The notes: a model not told the origin generated them from the sequence alone. 42,814 nt of DNA from Phycisphaeraceae bacterium (GCA_020850375.1 JADZET010000386.1:1-42814); one strand, 5' to 3'. Positions 7,432 to 18,756 are shown, counted from the stretch's first letter. Program-made: numbers and translations.

Positions 7432-8640
7432 ATGAAACACGTCCTGATCATCGCCGACGGAGCGGCTGACCACCCTCTCGAGGCGCTCGACGGCAAAACG
7501 CCGCTGGAGGCTGCACGCAAGCCTAACACCGACCAGATCTCGGTCACCGGCCGCCAGGGCACCGTCGCCACCACGCCGCCGGGCTTTCCCTGTGGGTCGG
7601 ACGTCTGCTGCATGAACCTCCTGGGCTACGACCCCGCCCTCTACCACAAGGGTCGCGCGCCCCTCGAGGCCGCGGCCTTGGGGATCGACCTGACCCCGAC
7701 GGACTGGATCTTCCGCGTCAACCTCGTCACGGTCATCGACGGCCTGATGCAGGACCACTCGGCCGGCCACATCTCCTCCGAGGAAGGGTGGGAGCTTCTG
7801 TCCGGCCTGGCCCAGCGGGTGGCGATCCCCGGCATGACCCTCTACCCGGGGGTCAGCTACCGAAACATCCTGGTGGATTCTTCCGGGGGGCGCGACTGGA
7901 GCCAGCTCTCGACCACCCCGCCGCACGACATCCCCGGCCAGCCCATCCGCAAATTCCTGCCCACCGGCTCGCCGCACGCCGAGATCCTTACCCGCATGAT
8001 CAGCGAAAGCGAGGCCTACTTCGCCACGCACGAGATCAACCTCACCCGCCAGGAGCTAGGCGAGGTACCCGCCACCCACGTCTGGCCCTGGGGCCAGGGG
8101 CAGATGCCCTCGATGCCCAGCTTCCTGGACAAGTACGGCCTGCGCGGCGCGATGATCACCGCCGTGGACCTGCTCGCCGGCATCGCCGCCTTCATCGGCT
8201 GGGACCGTCTGGATGTGCCCGGCCAGACCTCCTATCACGACACCGACTACGCCGCCGCCGGCTCCCACGCCATCGCCGCGCTCGACCAGTACGACCTGGT
8301 CTGCGTCCACATCGAAGCCCCCGACGAGGCCTCCCACGCCGCCGACGCCAAGACCAAGGTCGCCGCCATCGAGTCGATCGACAAGTTCGTGGTTGGGCCG
8401 ATCCACCAGGCCCTGCGCGACCGCGGCGAGGACTACCGTCTGCTCTACCTGCCCGACCATTACACGGCCGTGAGCACCCGCAGGCACGACCCGACGCCCG
8501 TGCCCTTCGCCCTGTGCGGCAAGCACATCAACACCGTGCTCAAGCGTCCCCTGACCGAGGCCAACGCCCAGCACTCCGACCTGCACATCGACTTCGGCCA
8601 CGAGCTGATGGAGTTCTTCCTCCGGGGCGGGCTGGCCTGA
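7432..8640 (+). CDS. apgM: Archaeal-type cofactor-independent phosphoglycerate mutase
   Basis: This glycolytic enzyme interconverts 3- and 2-phosphoglycerate through a phosphoserine intermediate using two metal ions. The 402-residue protein matches the archaeal-type branch of the alkaline phosphatase superfamily: HVLIIADGAADHP (first metal-binding Asp), GKTPLEAARKPNTD, the likely nucleophile Ser in CGSDVCCMNLLGYDP, HKGRAPLEAAALGI, FRVNLVTV, and the late metal ligands in HIEAPDEASHA and LPDHYTAVSTRRHD. The ATG at 7432 begins the canonical first strand; the frame is open further upstream to 7264, but that part is promoter region. Related homoserine-kinase-like proteins share this fold, so the substrate is a family-level call. 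Confidence 0.9.
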   Translation: MKHVLIIADGAADHPLEALDGKTPLEAARKPNTDQISVTGRQGTVATTPPGFPCGSDVCCMNLLGYDPALYHKGRAPLEAAALGIDLTPTDWIFRVNLVTVIDGLMQDHSAGHISSEEGWELLSGLAQRVAIPGMTLYPGVSYRNILVDSSGGRDWSQLSTTPPHDIPGQPIRKFLPTGSPHAEILTRMISESEAYFATHEINLTRQELGEVPATHVWPWGQGQMPSMPSFLDKYGLRGAMITAVDLLAGIAAFIGWDRLDVPGQTSYHDTDYAAAGSHAIAALDQYDLVCVHIEAPDEASHAADAKTKVAAIESIDKFVVGPIHQALRDRGEDYRLLYLPDHYTAVSTRRHDPTPVPFALCGKHINTVLKRPLTEANAQHSDLHIDFGHELMEFFLRGGLA

Positions 8641-8751
8641 GCGGATGGGTGGATGTCGCGCGACGTACCCGCCGGCTTTCAAGACTGAAATTGGCACAAT
8701 CTGAGTTCAATACATCCCGAGTGCTCGAAACGATCACGCGGCGCGGTGCGC

Positions 8752-8779
8752 TTGGACTTTTCGTGTCGAGTCATACAAT
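8752..8779 (+). promoter_or_regulatory. Sigma-70-type promoter of the DUF4038 gene
   Basis: TTGGAC (8752-8757), 16 bases, TACAAT (8774-8779). The transcript would have a leader of about 60 bases before the ATG at 8848. Confidence 0.6.
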
Positions 8780-8847
8780 GCCCGCCATTCGCGGGATCGT
8801 TCGGCCCGTGATCTGTTCGTCCGTTCGCCATCACCGGAGCCCTCGTC

Positions 8848-10236
8848 ATGCCCGACCTTTCGCACTTCCGCGGCCCGCTGCGTCGCAACCCCGTCAACCC
8901 GCGCTACTTCACCGACGACACGGGCAAATCGATCTACCTCACCGGCTCGCACACCTGGGCCGTCATGGCCGACATGTGGATCGAGGGTGAGAAGCCGATC
9001 ATCACCGACTACCCCGGCTTTCTGACCATGCTGGCCGACCACGGCCACAACTTCTTCCGCTTCTGGCAGTGGCCCCAGCTCAAGTGCGCCGTCTGGAACG
9101 ACAAGCCCACCGTCTTCACCCCCCATCCCTACCAGCGGACCGGTCCCGGCCTGGCCAACGACGGCCTGCCCAAGTTCGACCTGACGAAGTGGAACGACGA
9201 CTATTTCCGCCGCCTGCGCCAGCGCGTCGAGATGGCCGGCGAGATGGGCATCTACACCTCGATCATGCTCTTCGAGGCCTGGGGCATCAAGACCGCCACC
9301 GACCCGACCGACCCCTGGCCCTACTACCCCCAGCACCCGGCCAACAACGTCAACGGCATCACCGACGACCCCGTCCTGCCCAACGGCCGGGCGTGGAATT
9401 ACTTCTCCCTGCACTGTCCCCAGCTCCTTGAGCAGCAGAAGAGCTGGGTCCGCAAGGTCATCGAGACCGTCAACGACCTTGATCACGTCCTCTTCGAGAT
9501 CTGCAACGAGGTCCCCAATCGCCAGGAAGCCTTCGACTGGATGGACCACATGACCGACTTCGTCCACGAGGTCGAACGCTCCATGCCCAAGCAGCACCCC
9601 GTGGGCAACACCGGCGAGGGCGGCGACCAGGACAATTCATACCTCTTCAAATGCCCCGCCGACTGGGTTTCCCCCGGCAACGGCGAGGTGATGGCCTACC
9701 GCTACAATCCGCCGGCCAGCGACGGGACCAAGGTCGTCGTCGTCGACACCGATCACATGTGGGGCCACGGCTGCGACGTCGCCTGGGTCTGGAAGAGTTT
9801 TACGCGCGGCATGAACGTCCTGTTCATGGACCCCTGGATCCGGATCCCGGGCGAGATGGGCTACTACCAGGACGGCAGCGTCTCGACCAACCAGCGTTAC
9901 TACTACAAGTACGACGACATGCGACGCACCATGGGCTACGCCCGCAAGTTCGCCCTGCAGATGGACCTCAACCGCTGCGTCCCGCACAACGAGCTGTGCA
10001 CCAGCGGCTACTGCCTGGCCGACCCCGGCAGGGAATACCTCTGCTACATGCCCGTCCCCGGCGCCCCCGAGGGCTTTACCCTCCGCAGCCACCCCGGCCA
10101 GTACAGCGTGTTGTGGTTCGACACGGTCACGGGCAAGTCGCTACAGGGCGCCAACACCAACGGCGACCGGCATTTCAGCCTCTTCACGCCCTTTAATAAC
10201 AGCCCGACCGTGGCGTACATCCGCAAGATCGATTGA
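8848..10236 (+). CDS. DUF4038-type putative glycoside hydrolase (TIM barrel)
   Basis: The 462-residue protein looks like the DUF4038 group of GH5/GH140-like barrels, which act on plant-type polysaccharide side chains in characterised members. Early residues give NPRYFTDDTGKSIYLTGSHT, then HGHNFFRFWQWPQ, GEMGIYTSIMLFEAWG, and LFEICNEVPN, where the Asn-Glu pair fits the acid/base of clan GH-A. The following acidic VVVDTDHMWG strand and the C-terminal beta part (from about 390, SHPGQYSVLWFDTVTG) complete the usual order. No signal peptide is visible, so it would be cytoplasmic unless the start is wrong. GGAG nine bases upstream supports the ATG. It has its own promoter and ends 17 bases from the convergent mpg gene. 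The actual sugar substrate is unknown. Confidence 0.75.
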   Translation: MPDLSHFRGPLRRNPVNPRYFTDDTGKSIYLTGSHTWAVMADMWIEGEKPIITDYPGFLTMLADHGHNFFRFWQWPQLKCAVWNDKPTVFTPHPYQRTGPGLANDGLPKFDLTKWNDDYFRRLRQRVEMAGEMGIYTSIMLFEAWGIKTATDPTDPWPYYPQHPANNVNGITDDPVLPNGRAWNYFSLHCPQLLEQQKSWVRKVIETVNDLDHVLFEICNEVPNRQEAFDWMDHMTDFVHEVERSMPKQHPVGNTGEGGDQDNSYLFKCPADWVSPGNGEVMAYRYNPPASDGTKVVVVDTDHMWGHGCDVAWVWKSFTRGMNVLFMDPWIRIPGEMGYYQDGSVSTNQRYYYKYDDMRRTMGYARKFALQMDLNRCVPHNELCTSGYCLADPGREYLCYMPVPGAPEGFTLRSHPGQYSVLWFDTVTGKSLQGANTNGDRHFSLFTPFNNSPTVAYIRKID

Positions 10237-10253
10237 CCGCGATCGACCAGGCG

Positions 10254-10874
10254 TTATTTGCTGACGTGAGCGTTGCCGCGCACCCAGAAGCGTAGCGGCT
10301 TTTTTGCCCATTCCCCCGCATAATCCACCCCGATGCGCGGCCCAACCGCGATCCCCCCGGAAGGTAGCACGCGTTTCCGCACCTGCTCGATGAACAGTCC
10401 ATCCCCGCGCGTCAGGTCCGTCCCGTCGAGGGCGCGATCGATCCCCATCGCCTGACAGAGACGTGCCGGTCCCGACGCCAGCTCCGTGTCAGCTGATTTT
10501 GTCCTCGCCCGCCGCAGCGCCACGCGCAGCGAGCGCATCACGTCCAATCCTTCCACCGGCTCGATCGCCCGGATCAGCACCGCTACCGGCTCACCCTCTC
10601 TCCCCGCCACCACATTCAGGCAATGGTGCATCCCGTAGGTGAAGTAGATGTACGCGTGTCCGCCTGTCAGCCACATCGACGCATTCCGAGCCGTCCGCCG
10701 TCCCCCGAAGGTGTGCGCCGCCTTGTCCGGCACACCCAGATACGCCTCCGTCTCCACGATCAGCCCGCTGAGTCTGTGGCCATCCAGGACGCGCACTAGC
10801 CGCTGGCCCAGCAGCGCCCGGGCGACGGTGACAGGGTCGCGTTCATAGAAGCGGTGGGGGGGTAAGGTGGCCAT
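10254..10874 (-). CDS. mpg: 3-methyladenine DNA glycosylase (AAG/MPG family)
   Basis: This base-excision repair enzyme removes alkylated purines such as 3-methyladenine and hypoxanthine. The 206-residue protein shows the family order: FYERDPVTVARALLGQRLVR, SGLIVETEAYLGVPDKAAH with the catalytic Glu, GGRRTARNASMWLTGGHAYI, YFTYGMHHCLNVV, AVLIRAIEPVEGL, and LASGPARLCQAMGID. Typical length is about 200 residues. The ATG at 10874 is used here; a GTG one codon earlier directly abuts the ccsA stop, so the gene is very likely translated from the same message as resB-ccsA. There is no obvious functional link to cytochrome maturation. Confidence 0.93.
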   Translation of the reverse strand: MATLPPHRFYERDPVTVARALLGQRLVRVLDGHRLSGLIVETEAYLGVPDKAAHTFGGRRTARNASMWLTGGHAYIYFTYGMHHCLNVVAGREGEPVAVLIRAIEPVEGLDVMRSLRVALRRARTKSADTELASGPARLCQAMGIDRALDGTDLTRGDGLFIEQVRKRVLPSGGIAVGPRIGVDYAGEWAKKPLRFWVRGNAHVSK

Positions 10875-10877
10875 CAC

Positions 10878-12695
10878 CTACTGAGCATAACTATGCAGCC
10901 CGGCGATCAGCAGATTCACCCCCCAGTACGTCCACAGCATCACACCGAATCCCACGACACTTAGCCACGCCGTGGTGATCCCACGCTGTTTCACGCCCAT
11001 GCGGACGTGGATGACGATCAGGTAAACGATCCAGGTGATCAGGGCCCACGTCTCCTTTGGGTCCCATCCCCACCAGCGCCCCCACGCATGGTCCGCCCAG
11101 TAGGCCCCCAGCAGGATCCCCACCCCCAGAATCCAGAACGCCAGTTGCAGCACCACCATCTGGGCCGCATCGAGATCATGCAGTAACCGCTCGACACTTT
11201 CAGGGCGACTCTCGACCGGCTCCGTGGTCGTCGCCACCGCCGCCCCCGCGATCGCCAACGCCCGCCCCCCCCGGAAGTAATACGCAGCGAGATAGCACAG
11301 GCTGACGAAGAAACCCAGCGAGATCAGGCCGTAGCTGGCCATCACCGTTGTGACGTGGATCTTGAGGATGTTGCTCGTCGCCAGGATCCCCGCCACCTGC
11401 CCGATCTGGTTGGCCGGGATCGGTACGAGGTTGGCGAACAGCAGCGTGAACGTCCCGAGCGCCGCCCCCGCCGCGGCGAAAATGATCTGCTTGCGCCACC
11501 ACGCCAGCCCCAGCCCGACGACCACCGCAAACCACGACAGCGCGATGAACGACTCGTACTGATTGTGCAGCGGTAGCCAACCCCGCTCAGCCAGCATCGA
11601 CCGCACGACCAACCCCGTCGTGTGCACCAGCAGCCCCAGCAGCGTCGCGCCGATGCCCCAGGCGAGCATCGTCCGCCGTCCCGTGCCCAGGGCGACCAGC
11701 AGGCCCACCGCGCCGAGGAAGTACGCCCAGAAGCCGATCGTGAACTGCCCCGTCGCGTTGTAGAGTCGCTCCGCCCCGCGCCGCTGCGGCGACGGGTACG
11801 TCTCGGGATGGATCAGCGGCATCAAGCGGGAAAGCTCGGCAAGCTGCGCATTGACGGCCGGCGCGTCGAGCTTCTGCCACGCCATGACCAGCGAACGCCA
11901 CGCCTCCGCCGCCTGCTTCGCTGTGGGATTCTCGTCCGCGAGCTGCGCCAACGACGACAGCGTCAGCCACCTGCCCTGGGCGTCCTGGGCCGGCGGGCTG
12001 ATCATCGCCAGCTCCGGCAGGCTGCTGTTCCAGAACGTCTCGAGTTCCATCGCCACCTCGCCCAGGGCTTTTTGGAGCTTGAGGTCGCTCTCGAGCCCAG
12101 CGAGCGTCTGCTGAAGTCGCGGATCGTTGAACATCTGCGGCGTCAGGCGGGCGATCTTGAGCCAGGTCCGCTGCTTCTCGGGCTCGACCACGGCCGCGGT
12201 GAGCGTTCGCCGCAGGTCCAGCACCTCGACGTAGATCATCGGCCGATGCATGTAGTTCTGCCGCTGGATCAGCAGGTCCAGGAATGTAAATACCGGATCG
12301 AAGCGCGGCCCGGGCTCGATCTCTCCCTTCTCATCGACGCTCATCTCTCGCCAATAGTGCTTGCCGTAGATCGCCAGCATCTTCTCGCGCGCCAGCGTGT
12401 CGAGAATCTTAGCCCGCCCCTCATCAAACACCGCCAATCCCCGGAAGCTCGACAGGTCAACCGTCTGCGCAAAGGCAGCCAGCGGCTCCAAGGCCACGGG
12501 TTCAGCGTGCATGTCAAACGGATGCGGTGAGGACGCAGCCTCCGCCGCTTCGACGTGCGGCGCCTCGGGCAGGTTGTTGCCCTGCGGAGCCGTGCGGACC
12601 TGGCCCGTCGCCGGCAGGCATGCCAGCAGCATCGCCAGGAGCATCGCGATGTTTCGCGTGCGCAAGATCACGGTCATGGTCAATCGGTCCTTCAT
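10878..12695 (-). CDS. ccsA: Cytochrome c biogenesis protein CcsA/ResC (system II)
   Basis: CcsA with ResB forms the system II synthase that carries haem across the membrane and attaches it to apocytochrome c CXXCH motifs. The C-terminal half is a multi-spanning membrane domain ending with the tryptophan-rich WWD signature WGRWWGWDPKETWALITW. The N-terminus has a signal peptide (RNIAMLLAMLLACLPATGQ), followed by about 260 residues predicted to be outside the membrane. This extra domain makes the protein (605 residues) much longer than a bare CcsA of about 320. The ATG overlaps the resB stop as ATGA, showing translational coupling. Haem-ligand His residues are present (for example in LVHTTG and IHVTTVMASYG), though which ones bind was not resolved. 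Confidence 0.92.
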   Translation of the reverse strand: MKDRLTMTVILRTRNIAMLLAMLLACLPATGQVRTAPQGNNLPEAPHVEAAEAASSPHPFDMHAEPVALEPLAAFAQTVDLSSFRGLAVFDEGRAKILDTLAREKMLAIYGKHYWREMSVDEKGEIEPGPRFDPVFTFLDLLIQRQNYMHRPMIYVEVLDLRRTLTAAVVEPEKQRTWLKIARLTPQMFNDPRLQQTLAGLESDLKLQKALGEVAMELETFWNSSLPELAMISPPAQDAQGRWLTLSSLAQLADENPTAKQAAEAWRSLVMAWQKLDAPAVNAQLAELSRLMPLIHPETYPSPQRRGAERLYNATGQFTIGFWAYFLGAVGLLVALGTGRRTMLAWGIGATLLGLLVHTTGLVVRSMLAERGWLPLHNQYESFIALSWFAVVVGLGLAWWRKQIIFAAAGAALGTFTLLFANLVPIPANQIGQVAGILATSNILKIHVTTVMASYGLISLGFFVSLCYLAAYYFRGGRALAIAGAAVATTTEPVESRPESVERLLHDLDAAQMVVLQLAFWILGVGILLGAYWADHAWGRWWGWDPKETWALITWIVYLIVIHVRMGVKQRGITTAWLSVVGFGVMLWTYWGVNLLIAGLHSYAQ

Positions 12696-15148
12696 GTCTG
12701 TGCCGCCCCGACAGGCTCGCCCGCCGTGATACGCCCCTCGCGGGCAAGCTGGGCCTGGATGCGTTTTTTCTGTCGCTGGGCGAGCAGGGGCTTGATGTAG
12801 AACGCCCAGGGGATCCCCGCGGCCACCAGCACCGCCCCGACGAAGATCACCTGGATCGCCGCGTTGTTCCCCACGCCCAGGATGGTGTAGCGCTGCTGCC
12901 GGGTGAACTGCCCCTGGTCGTCCTTCTCGTCCTTCCGGGGGTCGCCCGGGTCGCCCGGGTCCCAGGCGATCTGGCTGATCTTGAGCTTGCCCATCTGCAG
13001 GTAGTGCATCGCCGCCGCGACGGGGTTGCCGCCGGCCCAGGCCTTGGCCTCCTGCCAGGTCAGCCCGCGAGCGATCAGTGGATTATTCAGGCGTGCCTCG
13101 CCATGCTCGGTCTGACTGGTGAGTTGGCCCTGGGCGTCGACATGCTGAATCTCCAGGCTGGCCACAAAGTCGCGGGGGATCTGCGAGCCCGGGTAGGGCT
13201 GCATCTCAAACCGATCGAGCTTGATCGCTAGCGGCAGGGGGCGGCGTACGCGGCTGAATGCCAGCCCGACCGGCCCGACGCCGGGCACGTCCACCACCCG
13301 TGCCCGCCGGTCCCCCTCGGGCAGCATCGGGTAACGCATGTGGCGCAGCCAGAGACGCTGTGTCGTGGGCTTGCCGTCCAGGCCGGTGAATTGCAGGTCC
13401 ACCGCGAGCAGCGAGGGCACGAACGTTCCCTCATCGCGCGGCTGGCGCATCGCTTTGGGCGTCGGCACGGGCATCTCGACGGGCTGTGCGTTGTGCAGAC
13501 GGCCGACGACGTGCAGCCACCGCTCTTGGCCAGCGATCTTGCCCAGGGGGAACTTGCCCTCGGGGATCGTGCCCTCAATCACCGTTTGCGGTGAGCTCGG
13601 CAGCCGGACGATCAGCCGCAGCGGCTCGTTGGGTTGCCCGGAGTCGACGATGTAGAACCGCGCCTCGCTGGCGTCGATGTAGGTCAGCTTGATCGCCGGG
13701 TCAGGATCGACGCGTTTACCCATCGGCCCGACGTTCGGATCGTCCGGTGCCGGCACGAAGTCCTGCGATCGCTCGGGGAATCGCGACATCACGATCCGCC
13801 GGAACGTCCGCGGCCCCTGCGTGACCTGCACGGTCGCCTGCGTGTCGGTCGCCTCCTCGTAGCCTGGCGTGACGAAAGGCATGCCATAGGGCCCGACGGC
13901 TTCGACGCTCAGGTGATAGCCCGTTTGGCCGACGTCGATTGTCTGCCCCGGCTCGATGCCGTAGACCCCTCGGAAGCCGCTGGCGGGCACGTCGACGATC
14001 AGGGCGTGATGAGCGGGCAATTCCGCCTGCAATTCCCCGAGGCGTTCCTCGGTGGGCTGGCGAAGATACTCGACCGAGAGCCCCTGCATCTGGAAGTAGC
14101 GCCGCCCGGGCGTGTCGGCCAGCAGCGTCTGCCGCGAGGCGAGGTCACCCGAAGGCCCGTGGATGTCCCCCATCGCCACCGTCAGCGCGGGATTGGCCTC
14201 TGAAGCATCCGCTGTGCTCGCGCCCTCCACCCATGCCCTGGTCAGCTCCCCATACGCCACGAACCCCGTCACCGCCGCGCGAACCCGCCCCGCAAAAATG
14301 TTCTCGAACGCCGAGTTGTCATCCAGCCGAATATCCAGCGGCCCCTGATCCGCCGAGGCCACGGGACGAACCTCTGCATCGAGGGTTGGCGGCAGATAGT
14401 CGTTGTAGCGCGGCAGGTTCGGCAGGGGGACCATCAGCTCGCTGCCGCCCCAGTAGACGAACAGGGCCGGCGTCTTCTGGTCGTAGAACGCGCGGACCGG
14501 CCCGCCGCCGAGGTCCTGGCGGAAGAGGATCGTGTCGCCCTCGAGCTTGAGGTGGCCATAGATCATGCTGCCCAGGGCGATCAGCACGATGCCGGTGTGG
14601 ACCGAGAGCACGCCGAGGTTCTGGAACTTGAACTCGATCCGGCGGATCGTGGCCCAGACGAGGTTGAGCACGAACAGTCCAAGGATGAGCTTGAGCGGCC
14701 ACCAGCTGTAGAACTCGAGCTCCGTCATCTCCAGGCCGGGCAGGCGGTAGAGCACGGTGGCCCGGTGCAGCGCGAACCACGGATGCTGGCTGATCCACAG
14801 ATTGACCTGCCCGCACGCCCCGACCGTCGCCGCCGCGCCGATCGCCACCAGCAGCCAGCCGATCATTCCCCGGAAGATGCGCGATCGTCCCCGCCCCGGC
14901 CACCACTGCCCGGTCCCCACGTGATACCCCGCCAGCATCCCCGCCCCGACGCCCCCCAATCCCAGCAGCCCATAGAGCAGCCCCTTGAGCAAGAACGCCA
15001 CCGGCACACTCGCCAACGTGCCGTACAGGGCCACCATTACCAGCAGGATCACCGCCAGGGTCACCGAGCTGAACGCCCGGGTGATCCAGCGCAGGGGGGC
15101 GGGCAGGAGGAGGTCGGACTGTTTGACGCGTTGGTACTTGAGGCTCAC
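12692..15148 (-). CDS. resB: Cytochrome c biogenesis protein ResB (Ccs1)
   Basis: ResB is the partner of CcsA in system II. The N-terminus has FSSVTLAVILLVMVALYGTL, then a second hydrophobic hairpin (KGLLYGLLGLGGVGAGMLAG), a third (GWLLVAIGAAATVGACGQV), and SWWPLKLILGLFVLNLVWA with the ResB-like FKFQNLGVLSVHTGIVLIAL. A large soluble region of about 550 residues follows, and a final membrane segment lies near residue 770 (VIFVGAVLVAAGIPWAFYI). At 818 residues it is longer than most ResB proteins. A small repeated stretch encodes GDPGDPR around 12940-12965. It is the first gene of the operon with ccsA and mpg, diverging from korA. Confidence 0.88.
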   Translation of the reverse strand: MSLKYQRVKQSDLLLPAPLRWITRAFSSVTLAVILLVMVALYGTLASVPVAFLLKGLLYGLLGLGGVGAGMLAGYHVGTGQWWPGRGRSRIFRGMIGWLLVAIGAAATVGACGQVNLWISQHPWFALHRATVLYRLPGLEMTELEFYSWWPLKLILGLFVLNLVWATIRRIEFKFQNLGVLSVHTGIVLIALGSMIYGHLKLEGDTILFRQDLGGGPVRAFYDQKTPALFVYWGGSELMVPLPNLPRYNDYLPPTLDAEVRPVASADQGPLDIRLDDNSAFENIFAGRVRAAVTGFVAYGELTRAWVEGASTADASEANPALTVAMGDIHGPSGDLASRQTLLADTPGRRYFQMQGLSVEYLRQPTEERLGELQAELPAHHALIVDVPASGFRGVYGIEPGQTIDVGQTGYHLSVEAVGPYGMPFVTPGYEEATDTQATVQVTQGPRTFRRIVMSRFPERSQDFVPAPDDPNVGPMGKRVDPDPAIKLTYIDASEARFYIVDSGQPNEPLRLIVRLPSSPQTVIEGTIPEGKFPLGKIAGQERWLHVVGRLHNAQPVEMPVPTPKAMRQPRDEGTFVPSLLAVDLQFTGLDGKPTTQRLWLRHMRYPMLPEGDRRARVVDVPGVGPVGLAFSRVRRPLPLAIKLDRFEMQPYPGSQIPRDFVASLEIQHVDAQGQLTSQTEHGEARLNNPLIARGLTWQEAKAWAGGNPVAAAMHYLQMGKLKISQIAWDPGDPGDPRKDEKDDQGQFTRQQRYTILGVGNNAAIQVIFVGAVLVAAGIPWAFYIKPLLAQRQKKRIQAQLAREGRITAGEPVGAAQT

Positions 15149-15223
15149 GCGGGGGGTTCCAGGGGGCCGATCGCGCGATATCAGTGAGCGAGCGGGGTAG
15201 GTCCGATGATGGTTGACAGTATA

Positions 15224-15254
15224 GGGGGCTTTAAGGGGGGCTTCTGGGGGGGGG
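15224..15254 (+). other. G-tract cluster, potential G-quadruplex
   Basis: G runs of 5, 6 and 9 bases separated by CTTTAA and CTTCT. The 9-base run can supply two tracts, so a four-tract quadruplex is possible. It lies 76-106 bases upstream of the resB start. Confidence 0.45.
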
Positions 15255-15490
15255 CTGCGAGGTATTTAGACAACCTCTCGGATTGGGCTGACGGAGTGTG
15301 TTTCTGGAACGCAAAATAGGCAGGTCGCAAGCGTGCGTGCTCAACGAATCGGCGACAAGGGAGTCAAAAATGACGCCAGATTGGGCATCCCATCGGCATG
15401 TAGGCCTCCAGGGCTGCCAGAAACAGCTAGCCATCCCGACTCTCCCCGAAAAAGGGCCCGATAGGGGTGGTGATCGTTTTGCACAGCTTC

Positions 15491-15519
15491 TTGGCACTTG
15501 AGGATTTAAAGACTACAAT
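15491..15519 (+). promoter_or_regulatory. Sigma-70-type promoter of korAB
   Basis: TTGGCA (15491-15496), exactly 17 bases, TACAAT (15514-15519). This is the best-formed promoter in the window and predicts a leader of about 80 bases before korA. Confidence 0.75.
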
Positions 15520-15605
15520 CCACCGACTTTCCCGCCGATCGCCTTTAGGGGTGACTTCCGGGGGTTCCGGGGGTGATTTCCCCTTCAATTCAGGAGTTGG
15601 CTCGT

Positions 15606-17583
<1,978 letters not shown>

Positions 17584-17591
<8 letters not shown>

Positions 17592-17604
17592 ACCGCTGAT
17601 TTTT
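17584..17604 (+). terminator. Weak terminator-like hairpin after korA
   Basis: GCGG and CCGC pair around TTAAA, overlapping the korA stop, followed by TGATTTTT. The stem is only four to five pairs, so it would at most reduce readthrough into korB. Confidence 0.25.
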
Positions 17605-17697
17605 CACTCATCCAGCGTTCATCCAGCCTAGAATGACCTGAATAAAACAAGCTGATCCGACACGCTTTTTCGCCTCATCCGAGGTGCCTTAAGAACC

Positions 17698-18726
17698 ATG
17701 ACCACGCCCAACACCACCGTGCCGCTGACGACGCTGACGCCCAAGGACTTCGCCTCGGACCAGGATGTCCGCTGGTGCCCCGGCTGCGGCGACTATGCCA
17801 TTCTTAACCAGGTCCGCCGCGTGCTCGCCACCCTGGGCTCACGCCGCGAGAAGACCGTCTTCGTCTCGGGCATCGGCTGCTCCTCGCGCTTCCCGTACTA
17901 CATCAACTGCTACGGCTTCCACTCCATCCACGGCCGCGCCCCCGCCATCGCCTCGGGCGTCAAGATCGCCAACCCCGAGCTGGACGTCTGGATCGTCACC
18001 GGCGACGGCGACGGACTCTCCATCGGCGGCAACCACCTCCTGCACATCCTCCGCCGGAACGTCAACGTCAACATCCTCCTCTTTAACAACCGCATCTACG
18101 GCCTGACCAAGGGCCAGTACTCGCCGACGAGCGAGGAGGGCAAGAAGACCAAGTCCTCGCCGATGGGCGCCATCGACATCCCCATCACCCCGCTCTCGAT
18201 CGCCCTGGCCGCCGAGGCCTCCTTTGTCGCCCGCGCCATCGACGTGGACAAGAACCTCGCCGACGTCCTCCAGGCCGCCGCCCAGCACAAGGGCACGAGC
18301 TTTGTCGAGATCTACCAGGACTGCAACATCTTCAACCACTTCGCCTTCCAGTACGCCACCGACAAGGCCACCAAGGAAGAGCACGTGATCTACCTCGAGC
18401 ACGGCAAGCCCCTGGTCTTCGGCAAGAACCGCGACAAGGGCATCCGACTCGACGGCTCGCACAAGCCCGAGGTCGTCCAACTCGGCAAGGGCGTGACCGA
18501 GGACGACCTGATCTTCCACGACCAGAACGACGAGAACCTGGCCTTCCTGCTCAGCCGGCTGTCCTACCCCCAGTTCCCCGAGCCCATGGGCGTGTTCTAC
18601 CAGGCCGAGGACGACTGCTACGAGGACCTGCTCGACGGCCAGGTTCGTCAGGCCGTCGCCGCCAAGGGCTCACCCGACCTCGACGCCTTCCTCCGCAGCG
18701 GCGAGACGTACACCGTCGGGGAGTGA
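17698..18726 (+). CDS. korB: 2-oxoglutarate:ferredoxin oxidoreductase, beta subunit
   Basis: The beta subunit binds thiamine diphosphate and an Fe-S cluster and works with KorA. The 342-residue protein has VRWCPGCGDYAIL with the CxxC near residue 26, GIGCSSRFPYYI (third cluster Cys), FHSIHGRAPAIASGVK, and the ThDP/Mg motif VTGDGDGLSIGGNH followed by NNRIYGLTKGQYSPTS, characteristic of this family. The C-terminal part contains NIFNHFAFQYATDK. The 106-base gap from korA is AT-rich for this genome and includes TAGAAT at 17629, which may be a second promoter, but no good -35 is seen. Followed by a strong inverted repeat. Confidence 0.94.
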   Translation: MTTPNTTVPLTTLTPKDFASDQDVRWCPGCGDYAILNQVRRVLATLGSRREKTVFVSGIGCSSRFPYYINCYGFHSIHGRAPAIASGVKIANPELDVWIVTGDGDGLSIGGNHLLHILRRNVNVNILLFNNRIYGLTKGQYSPTSEEGKKTKSSPMGAIDIPITPLSIALAAEASFVARAIDVDKNLADVLQAAAQHKGTSFVEIYQDCNIFNHFAFQYATDKATKEEHVIYLEHGKPLVFGKNRDKGIRLDGSHKPEVVQLGKGVTEDDLIFHDQNDENLAFLLSRLSYPQFPEPMGVFYQAEDDCYEDLLDGQVRQAVAAKGSPDLDAFLRSGETYTVGE

Positions 18727-18756
18727 GTTTCGGAATAGTCAGATGAATTCCCGCGG

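Larger units (their letters stand above)
15149..15605. other. Divergent intergenic region between resB and korA
   Basis: These 457 bases contain no convincing gene: the two short open frames on opposite strands (15298-15501 and 15231-15497) lack ribosome sites and recognisable content. It is less GC-rich than its surroundings. It holds a G-tract cluster at 15224-15254, a strong korA promoter at 15491-15519, two tandem copies of TTCCGGGGG at 15556-15573, and a minus-strand TATACT at 15218-15223 that could be the resB -10. A small RNA around 15290-15470 is possible but unproven. Confidence 0.6.

Noticed and set aside
15298..15501. Short 67-codon ORF upstream of korA
   Set aside because: No ribosome site, no recognisable motif, and its end overlaps the korA promoter.
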